Source: Dehalococcoidia bacterium
GTDB lineage: Bacteria > Chloroflexota > Dehalococcoidia > Dehalococcoidales > RBG-16-60-22
Assembly (NCBI GenBank): GCA_003141235.1
Contig: PLLL01000069.1
Coordinates: 8,734-56,402, forward strand
Reading direction: 5' to 3'
DNA length: 47,669 nt
In this document: one piece after another, positions 9,997 through 19,270 of the stretch
Layout of the letters: each line of letters starts with the position of its first letter
Numbering within the stretch: the stretch's first letter is position 1
Notes under the pieces: generated by a model
Seen by the model: the letters and a program-made list of their open reading frames with translations, nothing else
What the model was told of the DNA's origin: nothing
Databases searched by the model: none
Made by a program: the position numbers and the translations under genes

Positions 9997-10788
9997 ATGA
10001 ATGCAGGTAGTTTACATAACTATTCCATCGATATCGAGAATGCGGTGGTTTCTTACCGCGAGGATGTTGCCCTCCGCGGCGTATCGCTGAAAGTTAAAAG
10101 CGGGGAGTTCGTCGGCATTATCGGGCCCAATGGGGCCGGTAAGACCACGCTGCTCACTATCGTGAACGGGATGGGCAGACTGCTTCACGGTCAGGTGAGC
10201 GTCCTTGGCTATACCCTGACTAATGGCAATGGCCATTCCCTGAGGAAAAAGGTCGGTTATGTGGCGCAGGCGCAGACCATCGACCCCAGAATGCCGATAA
10301 GCGTTCGCGAGGTGGCGATGATAGGGCGATACGGTCGTCTCGGACTGTTCCGGAGGCCCGGCAAGCATGACTGGGAAATCGTGGATACGGCGCTGGATAT
10401 GGTGGGGATGACCCATCTTGCCCGGCGCCCGATAGGGCATCTTTCCGGTGGTGAGCAGCAGCGGGTAGCTATTGCGCGCTGCCTGGCCCAGGAACCGGAG
10501 ATATTCCTGCTGGATGAGCCGACAGCTTCACTGGACTGGAAGGCGAAGACCGACATTCTGGAGCTGGTGAAGCGGATTCATGACGCCAGAAAGCTGACCA
10601 CCCTGTTTGTCACCCACGATTTAAGCGCTCTTCCCATTGCCTGTGACCGCGTCGTGCTGATGAAAGACGGACTTATCCGGGACGAAGGCTCGCCCGGAGA
10701 CTTATTGACGGATGTAAAACTGGGGCAGCTCTATGATATGCCCGTGGCTGAGGTGGAAAAAAGACGCGGAGCGGCCGCGCTGGCTTAA
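9997..10788 (+). CDS. Metal-type ABC transporter ATP-binding protein (ZnuC-like)
   Basis: [43 protein letters not shown]. Confidence 0.93.
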   Translation: MNAGSLHNYSIDIENAVVSYREDVALRGVSLKVKSGEFVGIIGPNGAGKTTLLTIVNGMGRLLHGQVSVLGYTLTNGNGHSLRKKVGYVAQAQTIDPRMPISVREVAMIGRYGRLGLFRRPGKHDWEIVDTALDMVGMTHLARRPIGHLSGGEQQRVAIARCLAQEPEIFLLDEPTASLDWKAKTDILELVKRIHDARKLTTLFVTHDLSALPIACDRVVLMKDGLIRDEGSPGDLLTDVKLGQLYDMPVAEVEKRRGAAALA

Positions 10789-10806
10789 TATTACAGGTAT
10801 TAGCGT

Positions 10807-11655
10807 ATGGATTTCTCTATATTAACTTATCCGTTTATGCAGAATGCGCTCCTTTCCGCCTTCCTTGGCGGTATTGCCTGCGCTGTTATCGGCGTTTTTG
10901 TGGTGCTGCTGCACATGCCCTTTATCGGTGTTTGCATGTCGCACGCCGCTTTCGCCGGGGCACTGCTGGGGCTGTGGCTGGGTTTTGACCCGTTAATCGG
11001 GGCTTTCGCTTTCAGCCTCGGAGTGGCGGCTATCGTCGGTCCGCTGGCTGACCGCGGCGAGCTTAATCCGGAGACATCCGTTGGGGTATTATTTTCTTTG
11101 ATGTTGGGGTTAGCCTTTCTCTTCATGGGATTAATGCCCGGCCCGAAATCACAGGCTTTAGAGCTACTATGGGGCAGTATTCTCACCAATACACGGAGCG
11201 ATATTATAGTTTTAGCCGTAGTGGCTTTCCTGGTAGTAGGTATTGTATTATTGTTCTTCAAGGAGATTCAGGCCACGGTGTTCCAGCGTGATATGGCGCG
11301 CTCCGTGGGCATACCGGCGACGCTGATGCTCTACGGTATTCTTTTTATGACAGGAGCCACGATCACGGCATCATTCAGCTCTATCGGCGGGCTGCTTATT
11401 TTCAGCCTGATTTTAAATCCGGCTGCTGCGGCTTACCAGCTTACTTACAGCCTCAAGCGCATGTTTCTTCTCGCGGCGGCTTTCGGCGTCCTCTCCAGCT
11501 GGACAGGCTTGTTTTTTTCCTATCTTTTCAATATTCCCAGCGGCGCCACCATCGTTATAACTTCCTCGGTAATCTTTGCGATAGCGGTCATTTTTTCTCC
11601 CAAGAGGAAAGTGAAACGCTGGCAGAAGAAGCTGCTGGTGGAGAAAGCATCATGA
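10807..11655 (+). CDS. Metal-type ABC transporter permease (ZnuB-like)
   Basis: ABC-3 family TM protein, HAAFAGALLGLWLG, SSIGGLLIFSLILNPAAAAYQLT. Confidence 0.92.
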   Translation: MDFSILTYPFMQNALLSAFLGGIACAVIGVFVVLLHMPFIGVCMSHAAFAGALLGLWLGFDPLIGAFAFSLGVAAIVGPLADRGELNPETSVGVLFSLMLGLAFLFMGLMPGPKSQALELLWGSILTNTRSDIIVLAVVAFLVVGIVLLFFKEIQATVFQRDMARSVGIPATLMLYGILFMTGATITASFSSIGGLLIFSLILNPAAAAYQLTYSLKRMFLLAAAFGVLSSWTGLFFSYLFNIPSGATIVITSSVIFAIAVIFSPKRKVKRWQKKLLVEKAS

Positions 11656-12242
11656 GCAAAGAATTTTTTAATTCCCGGGCCGCAACCTGGGATGAAAAAG
11701 CGGCGGAAAGAGATACAACCAGGCTGGAAGCTATGGCGGCCCGCCTCGATATTAAACCCGGTGCGGCGGTGCTGGATGTGGGCACTGGCACGGGGGTGTT
11801 TGTACCCTATATCTTAAAGAAAATTGGGAGTGAAGGAAAACTTGTCTGCCTCGATTTTGCGGAGGAAATGCTCAAGATAGCGTGTGCCAAGGGCTTTCGG
11901 GGTAATATCGAGTATATATGTGCTGATATTGAAAATTGCCGGCTGCCGGATAAATCCTTTGACGCTGTTGTCTGTTATTCCGTCTTTCCCCATTTTTGTG
12001 ATAAGCCGAAAGCTTTAAAAAAAATCGGCCGCCTCCTGAAGGATAATAGAAAGTTATTTATCTGTCATACTTCAAGCCGTCAGGCCATTAACGATATTCA
12101 TCGGAGTGTGCCGGAGGTCTGCGACCATCTGTTACCCAGGAACGAGGAAATGCGCCGGATGCTGGCCGGGGCTGGATTTAAAGACATCAGCATTGCTGAC
12201 GGCAAAGACGACTATCTGGTAAGCGCCCGGAAGCCCGGCTAG
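11652..12242 (+). CDS. Class I SAM-dependent methyltransferase
   Basis: VLDVGTGTGVFVPYILKK, CADIENCRLPDKSFDAVVCYSVFPH; ATGA overlap with the permease gene. Confidence 0.9.
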   Translation: MSKEFFNSRAATWDEKAAERDTTRLEAMAARLDIKPGAAVLDVGTGTGVFVPYILKKIGSEGKLVCLDFAEEMLKIACAKGFRGNIEYICADIENCRLPDKSFDAVVCYSVFPHFCDKPKALKKIGRLLKDNRKLFICHTSSRQAINDIHRSVPEVCDHLLPRNEEMRRMLAGAGFKDISIADGKDDYLVSARKPG

Positions 12243-12293
12243 ATTTATCTGAATCGGTTGAAATAAGTATCAAGCTGCCTGGAAAACGATACC

Positions 12294-12938
12294 TTATTTA
12301 CCCTCGCTCAGCCCGTGTTGAATGGCTATAACGGCTGCCTGGGTGCGGTCGGATACGCCCAGCTTGGACAGAATGGCGCTGACATGATTCCGCACGGTGC
12401 CCTCGGAAAGAAATAGCCGGTCGGCGATATCCGTGTTGCTTAAACCTCTGGCGATTAAACGTAAAACCTCTATTTCGCGGTCGGTCAATTTGCTGGTAAT
12501 CAAGGTGGCCGGCTGGGTCTGGTGGCTGGAGGCCTGGCGCAGCACTTTCCCGGCTACCGATGGGTCGACAAATGTTTTTCCGGTTACCGTTCCCCTGATT
12601 GCCTTGACGACCTCATCACGGGGCGTATCCTTAAGAAGATACCCCGATGCTCCGGCCTGTATCGCGTCGAACACCCATTCATCGTCGTCGTAAGTGGTCA
12701 GGACAAGAATTTTTATCTCAGGATGCTTCGCTTTTATCTGACGAATAGCCTCGACGCCATTCATAATCGGCATCTTCAAGTCCATTAGAACCAGGTCGGG
12801 CATCTTTTTAGCTACTAACTCCACGGCAGCGGCGCCATCGTCGGCTACGCCGAGGATATCAATATCCGGCTCAAGCTTTAATAACATTTCCAGTCCGTCC
12901 CGGACAATAGCCTGGTCATCGCAAATTACAATTTTCAT
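12294..12938 (-). CDS. NarL/LuxR-family response regulator
   Basis: REC domain (DLVLMDLKMP) and HTH LTDREIEVLRLIARGLSNTDIADRLFLSEGTVRNHVSAILSKL. Confidence 0.95.
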   Translation of the reverse strand: MKIVICDDQAIVRDGLEMLLKLEPDIDILGVADDGAAAVELVAKKMPDLVLMDLKMPIMNGVEAIRQIKAKHPEIKILVLTTYDDDEWVFDAIQAGASGYLLKDTPRDEVVKAIRGTVTGKTFVDPSVAGKVLRQASSHQTQPATLITSKLTDREIEVLRLIARGLSNTDIADRLFLSEGTVRNHVSAILSKLGVSDRTQAAVIAIQHGLSEGK

Positions 12939-14287
12939 GGCCGTTCCACCTTTTTAATGACTAACCTGATGGTGGTGCCGGAACCGGGCTTACTGGTGAT
13001 ATTCAGCTCGCCGCCCACCAGTTGTGCGCGTTCCTGCATCCCCGCCAATCCAAAGTGACTGGTTTTATCGATTGTATCTGCGTTAAATCCGGTGCCGTCA
13101 TCACTCACGGAAAGGCTAACTTGACCCTCGATACATTCTAATTTAAGCGTAAGTTTCTTTGCGCTGGCATGTTTCACAGTGTTGGTGATCGCTTCCTGCA
13201 CCACCCGGTAAATACAATGCTCAACATCGGGTGACAGGAGCGGCATCATGATTATTTCCGGCATATCCAGGGTCAGACTGGCGCGTGACGCCGCATCTTC
13301 GGCCATTTTTCTTAAAGCCAGCGCCAAACCCATATCATCCAGAGGACTGGCGCGGAGCGATTTCAGCGCCCGGCGGGTTTCTTCCAGCCCGGAATGAGTG
13401 GCTGTTAAAGATTTTTCCAGTATGGAGTGCGCCGTTGGTTTATCAACGTCCCAATAAGCTTTAATTGTTTCTAACTGGACAGACAGGCCGCTCAGGGTAT
13501 GCGCCAGCGTGTCGTGCAGTTCCAGCGCCAGGCGGTTGCGTTCGCGGCTTGTGGACAACTGCTCCAGCGTGCTGGCATACTGCGTCAGCCGGCTGTTGGC
13601 TGCCTCCAGAGATTGCTGCTGGGCTCTCAACCGGCTCATGAGATAGCTGATGGAAAAACCCACTACCAGGAAAATAACAGTCTGAATCAAAAATACCCCC
13701 AGCACTCCCTGGAAAGGCTGTGTGCCCGGCCCGGCGGAAGACCACCTGACGGCCAGGTTTAAAGCGGTAATCCCCAGGATAATGAACAGGATATGCTGCC
13801 ACTTATATTGCCAGGCAACCAGCAGCAGCGCGACGAACAGAAAAGGAAACATTACCAGTACCGTGGCCTCCGGGGAGCCGAAACGCGGGCCGAGAGGCGA
13901 AAGTTGACCTGTATAATAATTGATAATAACCGGCGAAATAGCGGTAATGGCAATTACTACCGGGATAAACGCCTGCCTGAGCTTTCCCTGTAGCCACGGC
14001 CAGTAGGCCAGAACAAGGCAGAGAAGAGCGATACTCCCGTATAAAATATAGTAAAGATAACTATTATCTTGTACAGTGGCTTGTTGCGGCAACGCTAGCT
14101 GAAGAAATTGTTGAGGCAAAGTCTGGTTTACCGAGGCTTGTTCCAGTATTTGTCGCGGCAGTTGCTCTGATTGCGGTGATTGAAAAACCTGGTTAATAAC
14201 AAATAATACGATGACATAGCCGAGCAAGAGAAAGGCGGCCATACGTATCATCCGTACCGCATCCGAACGTGGAGTTGTAATCTTCAT
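12935..14287 (-). CDS. Membrane sensor histidine kinase (HisKA_3, DesK/NarX-like)
   Basis: RNRLALELHDTLAHTLSGL phosphoacceptor, HATPase QEAITNTVKHASA, multiple TM; ATGA overlap with RR; start chosen at MKITTPR (track ORF begins 14332). Confidence 0.93.
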   Translation of the reverse strand: MKITTPRSDAVRMIRMAAFLLLGYVIVLFVINQVFQSPQSEQLPRQILEQASVNQTLPQQFLQLALPQQATVQDNSYLYYILYGSIALLCLVLAYWPWLQGKLRQAFIPVVIAITAISPVIINYYTGQLSPLGPRFGSPEATVLVMFPFLFVALLLVAWQYKWQHILFIILGITALNLAVRWSSAGPGTQPFQGVLGVFLIQTVIFLVVGFSISYLMSRLRAQQQSLEAANSRLTQYASTLEQLSTSRERNRLALELHDTLAHTLSGLSVQLETIKAYWDVDKPTAHSILEKSLTATHSGLEETRRALKSLRASPLDDMGLALALRKMAEDAASRASLTLDMPEIIMMPLLSPDVEHCIYRVVQEAITNTVKHASAKKLTLKLECIEGQVSLSVSDDGTGFNADTIDKTSHFGLAGMQERAQLVGGELNITSKPGSGTTIRLVIKKVERP

Positions 14288-14323
14288 ACCTGCATTATAG
14301 TCCATGGGTATCCTCAATGCATG

Positions 14324-14423
14324 TAACTCCAATCATTAATTGTTAACTTTCTCCATGACACGTGTCATTATTGCCGGTTGTGTAAATCATGGCAAGGGTC
14401 ACTATTTAATGACACCGCACACT
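14324..14423. promoter_or_regulatory. Operator module A: conserved phased block with palindrome ATGACACGTGTCAT
   Basis: Gapless alignment with 16164-16263; palindrome at 14355-14368; sits between the HK gene and the 14616 gene. Confidence 0.75.
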
Positions 14424-14615
14424 ATTCCCTGATTATTTTCTATTATAAGCTGGAGATGAAAAGCAAAAATACAGCGATTAACCTTTGGGATGAAGTAACA
14501 AGGAATGAAAAATATAAAGATTTATAAGAATGAAACACACCGCGGCAAAAGTAATATTTTATTCATAAGTCAAGCGTATTATTAGATTTAAACAGTAAAG
14601 GAGGGAAAAACAGAT

Positions 14616-15440
14616 ATGAAAAATACACCATTTCTAATTGCCGTTATTGTTATCATCATCGGTGTGGTCGGATTCCTTGTTTACCATAGCCAGGCATCGT
14701 CAACTATTACCCTTAATGAAGCGTCTATCGCTTCTTTGGAGAGCCAGGCAACATCACTGGGAAACCAGCTTACGACTGCCAATACCGAGATTACCACATT
14801 ACAGACCCAGGCTCTTGCCGATGGCAACCAAATCAATACTTTACAGAACAATCTGAGTACCTCTACGGCACAGGCCGCTTCATTACAGGGACAGGTGACT
14901 TCGGCTAACGGTCAAATTACCACTTTACAGACCCAGTTGGCTACTATCACTTCGCAGGCTGCCTCGCTGCAGACCCAGTTCGATACCGCTAATGCGCAGC
15001 TTGCCACGCTTCAGACGCAGGTGGGCACCTCCAGTACGCAAATTACGTCCCTGCAAAATCAGCTCGCTACTGCCAATACCCAGATCGTCACGCTGCAGGC
15101 TTCTATTACTACTCTTCAGAGCACGCTTAGTCTGTCTCTTTCCACCACGGAGCTTAACGAGAGCGCTCTCACTCAGGCCGCCGGAGCGGAAACCATGATT
15201 GTCTCCTTTACGGCTGATAATGCAGGATATGTCTACGTAGCGGGCACGAGCTCGAGCGCTACGGCATTCATCCGGGTTACCGGCTCTTACGGCGGGTATA
15301 CCTACACCGGCAGCCACATTTTCGGTACAAGTAATACGGTAATCATACCGGTGTTGCCCGGTACAGTTTATGTCTATTTTGGAAATACGGATTCATCAGG
15401 TACTCCGACAGCTGATATCAGCGTCACTTATGACTATTAA
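14616..15440 (+). CDS. Secreted/membrane-anchored protein with charge-poor coiled-coil stalk and beta-rich C-terminus
   Basis: N-terminal TM; repeated T-LQTQ/SLQ-Q heptads; SD aaaggaggg. Confidence 0.85.
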   Translation: MKNTPFLIAVIVIIIGVVGFLVYHSQASSTITLNEASIASLESQATSLGNQLTTANTEITTLQTQALADGNQINTLQNNLSTSTAQAASLQGQVTSANGQITTLQTQLATITSQAASLQTQFDTANAQLATLQTQVGTSSTQITSLQNQLATANTQIVTLQASITTLQSTLSLSLSTTELNESALTQAAGAETMIVSFTADNAGYVYVAGTSSSATAFIRVTGSYGGYTYTGSHIFGTSNTVIIPVLPGTVYVYFGNTDSSGTPTADISVTYDY

Positions 15441-15547
15441 TCGAGCGAGGGGGAAACATGATAGTTACGCGGTTGTCTGTCAGTAAGAAGGAGGTAAAGT
15501 GAAAATAACTATCAAACTAACGAATTCAATAAGAAAGGAGGTGAGCT

Positions 15548-16012
15548 ATGTTACGAAATAAGAAATGGATAACCATCATAGTACTGGCAGCTACTTTAGT
15601 AATACTGCTTGGCGTCGTCGGCGGTATGGCTTATGCCGCGACTGGAACCACTACCACCGCTAATACCACTGCCAATGACCCGGCCAAGACCCTGTATGCT
15701 AAAGTCGCCACTATTCTGGGGATTGACCAGACAAAACTGGAAGCAGCGTTTACCCAGGCCCAGAACCAGATGCGTGATGAAGAACTGACCAACCGGCTTA
15801 AGAGTATGGTTGACCAGGGTACCATCACCCAGGCGCAATCCGATGCGTATCTGAAGTGGTGGCAGTCAAGACCTGATGTTGCCTCTCAAATCGATGCCGG
15901 AGGCGGACATGGAATCCCCGGAGGTCCTCAGGGTATGCAGGGACTAGGGGGTAATGCTCCACAGGGACCGGGCGGTAATGCGCCGTCCGCTCCAACCACT
16001 ACCACCAAGTAA
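15548..16012 (+). CDS. Small secreted protein, DUF2680-like, with Gly/Pro-rich tail
   Basis: Signal peptide; KVATILGIDQTKLEAAFTQAQNQMRDEELTNRLKSMVDQGTITQAQSDAYLKWWQSRP; SD aaaggaggtg. Confidence 0.8.
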   Translation: MLRNKKWITIIVLAATLVILLGVVGGMAYAATGTTTTANTTANDPAKTLYAKVATILGIDQTKLEAAFTQAQNQMRDEELTNRLKSMVDQGTITQAQSDAYLKWWQSRPDVASQIDAGGGHGIPGGPQGMQGLGGNAPQGPGGNAPSAPTTTTK

Positions 16013-16048
16013 AGTGATACCGTTTTACCTCTTTCTATACTGGCATTT

Positions 16049-16080
16049 GAGAGGGCGAGGTTACTCGCCCTCTCTTGTTT
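16049..16080 (+). terminator. Rho-independent terminator
   Basis: GAGAGGGCGAG-gtta-CTCGCCCTCTC followed by TTGTTT. Confidence 0.9.
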
Positions 16081-16163
16081 ATCCAGGAATTCCCTCGATC
16101 ATAATCGCTCTGTTTATACCTGTATGTCAACTATTTCATCATCAGGTTAGGCGTTTATAAGCA

Positions 16164-16263
16164 TAACTCCAGTCATGCCTTGTCGCCCCTCACCATGACA
16201 GGTGTCATATAAATCAATCAGGTAAATCATGGTTGAAATATCTATTTGATGATTGCAAACACT
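16164..16263. promoter_or_regulatory. Operator module B: conserved phased block with palindrome ATGACAGGTGTCAT
   Basis: Gapless alignment with 14324-14423; palindrome at 16195-16208; 115 bp upstream of the 16323 gene. Confidence 0.75.
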
Positions 16264-16322
16264 GTCTGGTGAATTCGGGTCTACGGTAAGCTGATGATGG
16301 AAACAAAAAACAGGAGGAAAAA

Positions 16323-16805
16323 ATGAACTGGAAAAAATCACTATGTGTAGCAATTCTTACCGGAGCAGCGTTGGCTGCCATGGCAGGCTGTGGTCAGGTC
16401 GAAACGACAATACCTGCCACAGTGCAGACAACGTCTGTAACACAGCAAAGCACTGCGGTTGCAGTGCAGACACAGTCCGCAACCAAGCAAGGAACTGCAC
16501 CCACAGGGCAGATGCCTCCATCTGGCGTCAGTATTAACGGTACCATGCCGGCTGCTCCAACCATGGATCTGGCAGCGGCGGCAGCCAAGCTTGGGATAAC
16601 CCAGGTCCAGCTGAGCGCAGCACTGGGCAATACCCAGTCGGGGTTTCCGGATCTGGCATCGGCAGCCACAAAGCTCGGCATAACTGAAGACGCGCTCCGG
16701 CAAGCGCTCGGGTTCTCAAATAATGGCACGATGCCGGGCGGTACTCAACAGGGGGGCCCTCCACCGAGTGGTACTCCACCGACTGGCACACTCCCGGCCA
16801 GTTAA
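16323..16805 (+). CDS. Small lipoprotein with two LGIT helical repeats and Gly/Pro tail
   Basis: Lipobox AAMAGCG; DLAAAAAKLGITQVQLSAALG and DLASAATKLGITEDALRQALG; SD caggagga. Confidence 0.8.
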   Translation: MNWKKSLCVAILTGAALAAMAGCGQVETTIPATVQTTSVTQQSTAVAVQTQSATKQGTAPTGQMPPSGVSINGTMPAAPTMDLAAAAAKLGITQVQLSAALGNTQSGFPDLASAATKLGITEDALRQALGFSNNGTMPGGTQQGGPPPSGTPPTGTLPAS

Positions 16806-16878
16806 ACAAAGTAGTCTGATGGAGCTCTGTGAAATATAAAACTGGTATTTACTTGAAAAGATAATATGAGGTGAAAAA

Positions 16879-18600
16879 GTGAAACTAATGAAAATGGCAA
16901 CCACAATCATGATTCTTTGCGCAGTTCTGTTTCTATCCGTGAGCTGCTCTTCCAAAGCGACTACCACGGTTAAGACACAGAATGTTACGGTCACAAAAGG
17001 AAGTATTTCCGTAGCCATCACCGGCACTGGCAATTTGGCTTTATCCCGCACTGAAAGTCTGGCTTTTGAAATGGCGGGATATGTTGAATCAGTCCTGGTG
17101 AGTGCAGGCGATTCTATCACGAAGGGGCAGAATCTGGCTACGCTGGATACTTCGGAATGGCAAACACAGCTGAAAACCCTGCAAAAAGCGCTGGTAACAG
17201 CGCAGCGTAATCAGACTACTAAGGAAAAGGCTCTTACCACGGCTGAAAAAGCGGTGATTACCAAGGAAAGCGCCGTAACCACTGCCGAGCGCCAGGTTAC
17301 CGCCAAGGGATATTTGGTGCAGCAGGCACAGCTTAATGTAACGTCAGCCAATGATACTCTTTACCAGATAGCAGTCGTGAAAAAAGCCCAGGACGAAATA
17401 GATAACGCTGAATATACTATAAAGTTTGCTACAAACGTGCTGGGGGGTGCGCTAGGGGGAGGACTAACCGGTGATACCGCCTATTGGACCCAGTTGAAAG
17501 CCCTTGCCGAGACAGAACTCATTCAAGCTAAGGCGGATCTGGCAGACATTTTAAGTGGCTACAACCTCACGGTTTCGACAGATGTGGCCCTGCAGGTAGC
17601 TAAAGACCAGCTGGCGGTGACGAAGAGCCAGATGGACCTCGAAGATGCCCAGATAGCGGTAGACACTGCCAAATTGGCTGTTACTGATGCCCAGTTGTCG
17701 GTAGACGATGCCAACTCCTCCGTGACAGACGCCAAACTGGATTTAGAGGATGCAAAAACCGCTGTGGCTGACGCTCAGAGCGCCTTAGATGATGCGAAAG
17801 GCCTCAGCCCGGTTATTACCGCTCCTTTCGACGGCTTTATCAGTAAAGTCAACGTGACCGGAGGAGCCGAAGTATATAAGGGCACAATAGCCATGGTAAT
17901 TGCCGACCCCGACCAGTTTTCGGCGAAGATATCGGTCACCGAAGATGATATCTCCTCTGTCAAACTGGGGTCGGACGCAACGGTTACTGTAACTGCTTTA
18001 TCCGATAGCTTCCCCGCCAAAGTAACTGTGATTTCACCTACGGCTACGATTTCTTCAGGTGTGGTCAGTTACTCAGTCACCGTGAACATAACCTCACTCA
18101 AGCCTATTACCACCACAACTACTACCAGTCAATTGCCGGCATCGGCTAATAGAACAATGCCCTCCGGGCTGCCGTCTGGTAATTTTACAATGCCTACGGC
18201 CGTTCCCCAAACTACTGCGTCAACGACTGCAACCGCCACCAGTACAGCTAACGTAACGCTGAAGGATGGTTTGTCGGCGACGGTTGAAATAGTCTCGCAA
18301 CAAAAAGACAATATCCTCATAATCCTCAGTAAGGCTATCACGAGTAAGAGCGGGGTAAGTACGGTCCAGGTAGTTACTACGGGTACCGCTACCGAGACAC
18401 GCACCATCACCACCGGCATCACCGATGGCACCTATACCGAGATAACCTCGGGGTTGACTGAAGGGGAACAGGTTGTTATTAAATCCAGCACCACTTCATC
18501 CAGTTCTTCTTCCAGTACTATGACAGTCAGTTCGCAGATGCAGCTGCAATCTTTAAGCGGTGGAATGCCGAGCGGCGGGCCGCCCGGAGGAGGGTTCTAA
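16879..18600 (+). CDS. RND/MacA-type periplasmic adaptor (membrane fusion) lipoprotein with extended coiled coil
   Basis: Lipobox LFLSVSCSS; biotinyl-lipoyl-like VESVLVSAGDSITKGQNLATLD; ITAPFDGFISKVNVTGGAEV; long DAQ-DDA-DAK repeats; GTG start. Confidence 0.9.
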   Translation: MKLMKMATTIMILCAVLFLSVSCSSKATTTVKTQNVTVTKGSISVAITGTGNLALSRTESLAFEMAGYVESVLVSAGDSITKGQNLATLDTSEWQTQLKTLQKALVTAQRNQTTKEKALTTAEKAVITKESAVTTAERQVTAKGYLVQQAQLNVTSANDTLYQIAVVKKAQDEIDNAEYTIKFATNVLGGALGGGLTGDTAYWTQLKALAETELIQAKADLADILSGYNLTVSTDVALQVAKDQLAVTKSQMDLEDAQIAVDTAKLAVTDAQLSVDDANSSVTDAKLDLEDAKTAVADAQSALDDAKGLSPVITAPFDGFISKVNVTGGAEVYKGTIAMVIADPDQFSAKISVTEDDISSVKLGSDATVTVTALSDSFPAKVTVISPTATISSGVVSYSVTVNITSLKPITTTTTTSQLPASANRTMPSGLPSGNFTMPTAVPQTTASTTATATSTANVTLKDGLSATVEIVSQQKDNILIILSKAITSKSGVSTVQVVTTGTATETRTITTGITDGTYTEITSGLTEGEQVVIKSSTTSSSSSSSTMTVSSQMQLQSLSGGMPSGGPPGGGF

Positions 18601-18601
18601 A

Positions 18602-19270
18602 ATGATACAGCTGCAAAATATCATTAAATCCTATCCTATGGGCAAAAGGGAACTGACCGTGCTGCAGGGCGTTAATCTCAACATCGAAAAGGGAGAAATG
18701 GTGGCCATCATGGGGCCCTCCGGCTCAGGCAAGAGCACCCTCCTTAACCTTATCGGTTTGCTGGATAAGCCCACCTCCGGCAGCTATTTGCTGGAAGGTA
18801 AAGAAGTCGGTCAACTCGGTGGCCGGGAGCTGTCTAAAGTACGCGCACAGAAGATAGGTTTTATCTTCCAGAGTTTTAATCTGCTGTCCTATCTTTCGGC
18901 CATCGATAATGTTGAACTGGGACAGGAATATGCCGGCCAAGACAATATTCAGGCGGCTAAAGACGCTTTGATTAAGCTAGGACTGGAAGACCGTATCCAC
19001 CACCGGCCTAACGAGCTTTCAGGGGGTGAACAGCAGAGGGTAGCCGTGGCCCGGGCCCTGGCCAAAGACCCGCCTATCATTATTGCCGATGAGCCGACGG
19101 GAAACCTGGACAGCAAGGCCAGCAAAGAAATAATGAATGTTCTGAGTAACCTGCATAACGAGCGAAATATTACGCTGATAATGGTTACTCACGACCCTAA
19201 TATTGCCCGTTATTGCCAGCGCATTATTCATATTGAGGACGGGCAGATACTAAGCGAGGAAAAGTTATGA
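18602..19270 (+). CDS. MacB-type ABC transporter ATP-binding protein
   Basis: [55 protein letters not shown]. Confidence 0.95.
   Translation: MIQLQNIIKSYPMGKRELTVLQGVNLNIEKGEMVAIMGPSGSGKSTLLNLIGLLDKPTSGSYLLEGKEVGQLGGRELSKVRAQKIGFIFQSFNLLSYLSAIDNVELGQEYAGQDNIQAAKDALIKLGLEDRIHHRPNELSGGEQQRVAVARALAKDPPIIIADEPTGNLDSKASKEIMNVLSNLHNERNITLIMVTHDPNIARYCQRIIHIEDGQILSEEKL

Noticed and set aside
14515-14595. 26-codon ORF MKNIKIYKNETHRGKSNILFISQAYY upstream of the coiled-coil gene
   Set aside because: SD-like AAGGA directly abuts the ATG, too close; no other support.
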